Origin: Massilia rubra
GTDB taxonomy: Bacteria; Pseudomonadota; Gammaproteobacteria; Burkholderiales; Burkholderiaceae_D
DNA: 64,000 nt
Assembly: GCF_011682065.1 (NCBI RefSeq)
Contig: NZ_VUYU01000001.1
Location: forward strand, 310,001-374,000
Direction of reading: 5' to 3'
Of this stretch, positions 56,891-64,000 are shown one piece after another. The notes below the pieces were generated by a model. It was not told the origin of the DNA, ran no database searches, and was given only the letters and a program-made list of their open reading frames with translations. A program made the translations under genes and the position numbers. Every line of letters begins with the position of its first letter. The first letter of the stretch is position 1.

Positions 56891-58744
56891 ATGACCAAAG
56901 AAAACGATTCAGAACAAAAGTACAGCCGTACCGCCTATGCCGACGGCCCCCGGCTGCTGGCCGACATTGGCGCGACCCACGCGCGCTTTGCCCTCGAAAC
57001 CGCGCCCGGCGTCCTGCGCTCGGTGCGTGTGCTCAAGTGCGACGACTTCCCCGGCATCGTCCCGCTGCTGCATACCTACCTGGCCGACCACGCCGGCATC
57101 CGCATCAATCACGCCGCCTTCGCCCTGGCCAATCCGATCAGCGGCGACATGATCCGCATGACCAACCGCGACTGGCAATTCTCCACCGATGAAGTGCGCC
57201 GCGAACTGGGCCTGAACACCCTGCTGATCGTGAACGACTTCACCGCCCTGGCGATGTCGCTGCCCGGCCTGTCCGGCGCCGACTTGATGCAGGTCGGCGG
57301 CGGCACGCCGGCCGCCAACGCCGTCATCGGCGTGGTGGGACCGGGCACCGGCCTTGGCGTGTCCGGCATGATCCCGACCGTCGACGGTTTCGTCACCCTT
57401 GGCAGCGAAGGGGGCCACGTCAATTTCGCCCCGGCCGATGAACGCGAATTCGCGATCCTCCAATACGCATGGAAGGAATGGACGCACGTGTCGAACGAGC
57501 GCCTGATCTCCGGCCCCGGCATGGAACTGATCTACCGCGCGCTGGCCCAGCGCAACGGCGTGCAGGCCGCGCCACGCACCTCGCCCGAAATCATCACCGG
57601 CGCGCTGGACGAGAACGACGCGCTCTGCCTCGAAGTGCTCGAGTGCTTTTGCGGCATGCTCGGCGGCGCCGCCGCCAACCTGGCGGTCACGCTCGGCGCC
57701 TTTGGCGGCATCTTCATCGGCGGCGGCATCGTGCCGCGCATGGGCGAGTGGTTCCTCACATCGCCGTTCCGCGCACGCTTCGAAGCAAAGGGCCGCTTTT
57801 CGTCCTACCTGGGCCAGATCCCGACGTACGTGATCATGATTCCTAACCCGGCCTTCATCGGCGTGGCGACGATCTTGTCGGAACATCTGCGCGGTCGCAG
57901 CGGCGCAAATACGCTGATGGAGCGCGTGCAGCATTTGCAGCACGAACTGTCGCCCGCCGAACAGCGCGTGGCCACGCTGGTGCTGGAACACCCGCGCAAG
58001 GTGCTGGGCGAGCCGATCGCCGAAATCGCGCGCCTGGCCGACGTCAGCCAGCCGACCGTGATCCGCTTCTGCCGCTCGCTGGGATTTTTGGGCCTGGCCG
58101 ACTTCAAGCTCAAGTTCGCGAGCAGCCTGACCGGCACCATCCCCGTGCGCCACAGCCAGGTGCGCGTGTCCGACAGCACGCACGACCTGTCGGCCAAGGT
58201 GATCGACAATACGGTGTCGGCGATCCTGAAATTCCGCGACCAGCTCGATGTGGTCTCCATCGACCGCGCCATTGCGCTGCTGCGCAAGGCCAACCGGGTC
58301 GAGTTCTACGCCATGGGTAACTCGCGCGTGGTGGCGCTCGATGGCCAGCACAAGTTCTTCCGCTTCCGCATTCCCACCTCGTCGTATGGCGACTCGCACT
58401 TGTTTACCCTGGCCGCCGAACTGCTCAAGCCGGGCGACGTGGTGATCGCCATTTCCACCTCGGGCCAGTTGCCGGAATTGCTGGCCGCCGTGGATGCGGC
58501 GCGCGCCACCGGCGCCGATGTCATTGCGATCACCAGCAGTAAATCGGCGCTGGCGAAGCGGGCGACTATTTGCCTGGCGGTCGATCACAGCGAAGACAGC
58601 ACCAGCTTCCTGTCGATGATCTCGCGCGTGCTCCAGCTGCTGCTGATCGATATTCTGTCGGTCGGGATTTCGCTCGGCGCACAGGGCATTGACTCGGCCG
58701 ATCACGATAAGAAACGCTCGCTGATCTCGCACCTCGATATTTAA
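56891..58744 (+). CDS. Bifunctional glucokinase / RpiR (HexR-type) regulator
   Basis: 617 residues from ATG 56891. Residues 1-335 are glucokinase: LLADIGATHARF (ATP loop), IVNDFTALAMSLP (catalytic Asp), GPGTGLGVSG and GSEGGHVNFAP. Residues 340-420 are an RpiR-type helix-turn-helix (EIARLADVSQPTVIRFCRSLG), and 450-600 a SIS sugar-phosphate domain (MGNSRVVAL, VIAISTSGQ). The enzyme makes glucose 6-phosphate; the regulator half is close to HexR, which binds KDPG or a sugar phosphate. Such fusions are known in betaproteobacteria. HexR-like boxes lie round the neighbouring starch genes. Confidence 0.92.
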   Translation: MTKENDSEQKYSRTAYADGPRLLADIGATHARFALETAPGVLRSVRVLKCDDFPGIVPLLHTYLADHAGIRINHAAFALANPISGDMIRMTNRDWQFSTDEVRRELGLNTLLIVNDFTALAMSLPGLSGADLMQVGGGTPAANAVIGVVGPGTGLGVSGMIPTVDGFVTLGSEGGHVNFAPADEREFAILQYAWKEWTHVSNERLISGPGMELIYRALAQRNGVQAAPRTSPEIITGALDENDALCLEVLECFCGMLGGAAANLAVTLGAFGGIFIGGGIVPRMGEWFLTSPFRARFEAKGRFSSYLGQIPTYVIMIPNPAFIGVATILSEHLRGRSGANTLMERVQHLQHELSPAEQRVATLVLEHPRKVLGEPIAEIARLADVSQPTVIRFCRSLGFLGLADFKLKFASSLTGTIPVRHSQVRVSDSTHDLSAKVIDNTVSAILKFRDQLDVVSIDRAIALLRKANRVEFYAMGNSRVVALDGQHKFFRFRIPTSSYGDSHLFTLAAELLKPGDVVIAISTSGQLPELLAAVDAARATGADVIAITSSKSALAKRATICLAVDHSEDSTSFLSMISRVLQLLLIDILSVGISLGAQGIDSADHDKKRSLISHLDI

Positions 58745-58746
58745 CT

Positions 58747-61464
<2,718 letters not shown>

Positions 61465-61567
61465 CTGGCGTCCGGTGTCGTCGTTATAGAAGCGCCGGGA
61501 CAGCGAGTATGTTTGCTACACTTCGATTTCGCCCAAGCCCCCGATTTTTGCATATTATCGACGACTT

Positions 61568-61582
61568 TGTAGTGAAATTACA
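61568..61582. promoter_or_regulatory. HexR-type operator before the pullulanase gene
   Basis: TGTAGTGAAATTACA: both arms fit the HexR pattern TGTARTWWWAYTACA; only the first centre base differs. It is the best such site in the window. It overlaps the stop codon (61578-61580) of the upstream response-regulator gene. Confidence 0.65.
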
Positions 61583-62918
61583 TCTTTCTTCCCGGGGCGA
61601 GCTGATATTTTTTGAGCTTGTCGTACAGGGTTTTGCGCGGCACGCCGAGTTGGTCGGCGGCGGTGGCGACGTTGCCATCGACTGCGTCAAGCTTTCGTGA
61701 GATCAGTTCACGCTCGTACGCGTCGAGCTGCTGCGGCAGGCTCAGGGCGGAGCCGGCGAGGGGAGCGGCGACCGATGCCGGCGCCGGCGTGGCGACAATG
61801 CCGAGCACCAGCCGCTCGGCGAAGTTGCGCAGTTCGCGCACATTGCCCGGCCACTCCGCCGCCTGCCACTGACTCATTTGCTCACTGCTCCATTGCGGCG
61901 CCGCACGTCCGTAGCGCTGCGCCGCATCCTGCGTAAAGTGCGCCATCAGCAGGGCGATGTCGTCGCGCCGTTCGTTCAGGCGCGGCAAATCGATGGTGGC
62001 CACGCCGATGCGGTAGTACAGGTCTTCGCGAAAGCGCCCCTCGTTACTCAGTTCCAGCAAGTCGGCCTTGCTGGCCGCGATGATGCGAAAGTTCACGGCG
62101 ATCGCCTCGTTCCCGCCCAGGCGCTCAAGCTGGCGCTCTTGCAGCACGCGCAGCAGCTTGACCTGCAGCGCCATCGGCATGCTCTCGATCTCGTCGAGGA
62201 ACAGGGTGCCGCCGTTGGCGTATTCCAGCTTGCCGATGCGGCGCTTGTGCGCGCCCGTGAACGCTCCCGCCTCGTGCCCGAACATCTCGCTCTCGAACAC
62301 CGACTCGGGCAGGGCGCCGCAATTGATCGCGACAAAATTGCCCTTGCGCGCGCTGGCCGCGTGGATCAGGCGGGCCACGACTTCCTTGCCGGTGCCGGTC
62401 TGGCCGTGGATCAAAATGTCGACACCGGCCGGCGCGATATTACGCACCAACACCTTGAGCCGTTCAATGGCGTCGGACCGCCCCACCAGTTGCGGCGTAT
62501 CGGGATGCAGCGCCCACGCGGTCTTGAGGCGGCGGTTTTCCAGCACCAGCGAACGGCGCTCCTGGGCGCGCCGGACGGCATCCATCAGGCGTTCGGCGCC
62601 GAACGGTTTTTCGATGAAGTCGTAGGCGCCGGCGCGCATCGCGCCGACCGCCATCGCCACGTCGCCATGGCCGGTCACCATGATCATGGGCAGTTCCGCG
62701 TCCAGCGCCACCACTTGCGCCAGCAGGTCCAAGCCGGAGCGCCCGGGCAGGCGTACGTCGCTGACGATGACGCCGTCAAAAGCCGCATCCAGCGCGCCTT
62801 GCGCTTGTTCGGCGCTGGCGTAGGCATGCACGGTAAAGCCCCCCAGTTCCAGGGTCTGGGTCGTGGCCAGGCGCAGCGGCGCTTCGTCTTCCACCAGGAT
62901 AGCCTGCATGGTCTTCAT
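61578..62918 (-). CDS. dctD: Sigma-54-dependent response regulator (DctD/NtrC type)
   Basis: 446 residues. A REC domain (Asp54 in [10 protein letters not shown], with EKPFGAE), AAA+ domain with Walker [15 protein letters not shown] (the sigma-54 contact), [11 protein letters not shown] and a C-terminal Fis-type helix-turn-helix ([19 protein letters not shown]). It activates sigma-54 promoters on phosphorylation by the partner kinase, with which its start overlaps by 4 bases (ATGA). Order and type match DctD, which controls C4-dicarboxylate uptake, but no dct transport gene is in the window, so the target is unproven. Confidence 0.88.
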   Translation of the reverse strand: MKTMQAILVEDEAPLRLATTQTLELGGFTVHAYASAEQAQGALDAAFDGVIVSDVRLPGRSGLDLLAQVVALDAELPMIMVTGHGDVAMAVGAMRAGAYDFIEKPFGAERLMDAVRRAQERRSLVLENRRLKTAWALHPDTPQLVGRSDAIERLKVLVRNIAPAGVDILIHGQTGTGKEVVARLIHAASARKGNFVAINCGALPESVFESEMFGHEAGAFTGAHKRRIGKLEYANGGTLFLDEIESMPMALQVKLLRVLQERQLERLGGNEAIAVNFRIIAASKADLLELSNEGRFREDLYYRIGVATIDLPRLNERRDDIALLMAHFTQDAAQRYGRAAPQWSSEQMSQWQAAEWPGNVRELRNFAERLVLGIVATPAPASVAAPLAGSALSLPQQLDAYERELISRKLDAVDGNVATAADQLGVPRKTLYDKLKKYQLAPGRKM

Positions 62919-64000
62919 TCGTTCCTTTTCTCCGGCAGCGGCAGGCGGACTTCGAACACGGCGCCACCGCCAGGGCGATTGCTGCCTTCGAGCTGTCCGT
63001 TCATGGCTTGCACGATCGATGATGATATCGCGAGCCCGAGCCCGAGGCCCTTGCCCGATGGCTTGGTGGTAAAAAACGGTTCGAACAGGTGCGCGGCGAC
63101 GCTGTCGGACATGCCCGGGCCGCTGTCGCTGATGCGCACCACGGCGTAACCGTCAATCGACGCCAGCGTGACCGACACTGCGCGTACCTGGGCCTCGTCG
63201 ACGGCGTCGAGCGCATTGCGCAGCAGGTTGATGAACACCTGTTCGATGCGCACGGCGTCGCCGGTGATCAGCAGCTGCATGGGCGACGACAGCGGCGGCA
63301 GCGCCAGCGCTACCCCGAGGCGCTTGAATTCGCCCTGCAGCAAAAACGCCGAGGCGGCGAGGGACTGGGCGATGTCGACCGTCGCCACAGCGTCGCTGCG
63401 CCGCGCAAAGCCTTTCAACTGACCGATGATGGCGCCCATGCGCGCGCTGGCGTCGCTGATGTGGGTCAGGTTGGCGCTGGCCTGCTCCTGCTGGCCGCGT
63501 TCCAGGAAGGTGCGGGCGTTGTCGGCAAACGCGCGGATCGCGGCCAGCGGCTGGTTCAGTTCATGCGTGACGCCGGCCGCCATCTGGCCCAGCATCGCCA
63601 GCTTGCCCGCCTGGACCAGCTGGTCCTGGGTCGTGCGCAGTACCTGCTCGGTTTGTTTCAGGGTGGCGTAGCGCGCTTCCAGGTCGTCGTTGGCCTGGCG
63701 CAGCAGCGCGGTGCGCTCGGCCAGCCGCAGATCGAGTTCGCCGGCGGCGCGCTGCAACGCGGCGTTGGCGGCCTGGCGCTCTTCCAGCCGGCGGCGGCGC
63801 TGGTACAGGGCCCAGGCCGCGACGATGGCGCTGGCCGTCACCAGCGCGGCGGCCAGCGCCCATAAGGCGGCCACGCGGCGCACCCGGTCCTGCGCCGGGA
63901 ACAGCATCAGTTGCCAGCCCAGGGGGCCGGTCCGGCGCGCCGCATGCGGCGGTAACTGCCCGTCGATGCGCGTGATCGGACGACGCGCGTATTGATCGGT
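62915..64000 (-). CDS. dctB: DctB-type sensor histidine kinase (5' end beyond window)
   Basis: The frame is open to the right edge, so the N-terminal sensor part is incomplete. Visible: the end of a periplasmic domain (PLGWQLMLFPAQDRV), a membrane helix (ALAAALVTASAIVAAWAL), a coiled coil, HisKA with GVTHELNQPLAAIRAFADNA and HATPase (NLLRNALDAV, DSGPGMS, GKGLGLGLAIS). The pattern matches DctB. The ATG at 63907 is internal, not a start. Partner gene downstream overlaps by 4 bases. Confidence 0.85.
   Translation of the reverse strand, partial: TDQYARRPITRIDGQLPPHAARRTGPLGWQLMLFPAQDRVRRVAALWALAAALVTASAIVAAWALYQRRRRLEERQAANAALQRAAGELDLRLAERTALLRQANDDLEARYATLKQTEQVLRTTQDQLVQAGKLAMLGQMAAGVTHELNQPLAAIRAFADNARTFLERGQQEQASANLTHISDASARMGAIIGQLKGFARRSDAVATVDIAQSLAASAFLLQGEFKRLGVALALPPLSSPMQLLITGDAVRIEQVFINLLRNALDAVDEAQVRAVSVTLASIDGYAVVRISDSGPGMSDSVAAHLFEPFFTTKPSGKGLGLGLAISSSIVQAMNGQLEGSNRPGGGAVFEVRLPLPEKRNE

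Noticed and set aside
63907-63909. ATG as start of the DctB-type kinase
   Set aside because: The frame continues upstream to the window edge with sequence typical of the periplasmic domain end, so this Met is internal.

Overview
The window is GC-rich, densely coded DNA that looks like a betaproteobacterial chromosome, most probably Oxalobacteraceae (Massilia/Telluria/Duganella group). Signs of this are a phasin, DctB/DctD-type regulators, a glucokinase-RpiR fusion, many cyclic-di-GMP and two-component proteins, and the codon bias. This placement is inference from gene content; no rRNA gene is present to confirm it.

Layout. (1) 1-4350 is a disturbed accessory stretch: the end of a LysR gene, a small membrane protein, a 3' piece of tRNA-Cys, a PAS-GGDEF-EAL gene with a degenerate cyclase motif, a truncated monooxygenase gene and two IS5-type transposase remnants. 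It is bounded by matching inverted IS ends at 149 and 4349, so it looks inserted between two once-convergent genes. (2) 4355-6076 holds an M29-like aminopeptidase and a periplasmic Cache protein. (3) 6253-14317 is a five-gene same-strand cassette built round a 1206-residue tubulin-like GTPase candidate with a C-terminal GYF_2 domain. Its partners are a zinc-ribbon protein, a secreted vWA-like membrane-anchored protein, a small membrane protein and a second zinc-ribbon/membrane protein. This is the best candidate for an undescribed system. (4) 14447-29657 is mixed: a molybdopterin oxidoreductase, a J-like protein, a TPR diguanylate cyclase, two ABC transporters (one an asymmetric heterodimeric exporter), a phasin, a CodA-type deaminase that lacks the cytosine-discriminating Asp, and a GNAT. 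(5) 29780-37544 is a chemoreceptor, a small MITE-like repeat and then a six-gene operon: RsbR, RsbS, RsbT, a kinase/phosphatase protein, a fused RsbT-like/histidine kinase and a REC-kinase-REC hybrid. (6) 37550-61464 is a starch/maltodextrin locus, interrupted by a DEAD-box helicase and two small genes. (7) 61578-64000 is a DctD/DctB two-component pair, the sensor cut by the window edge.

How the parts work together. In region 6, secreted alpha-amylase, pullulanase and debranching enzymes would cut starch outside the inner membrane. A TonB-dependent receptor and two MFS carriers would import the products, and phosphoglucomutase and glucokinase would feed glycolysis. The glucokinase is fused to a HexR-type regulator, and 15-base inverted repeats close to the published HexR box lie in front of the receptor, the debranching operon, both MFS genes and the pullulanase gene, which suggests one local regulon. 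In region 5 the usual RsbU phosphatase output is missing and an RsbT-like ATPase is welded to a histidine kinase, so the stressosome probably signals to a phosphorelay.
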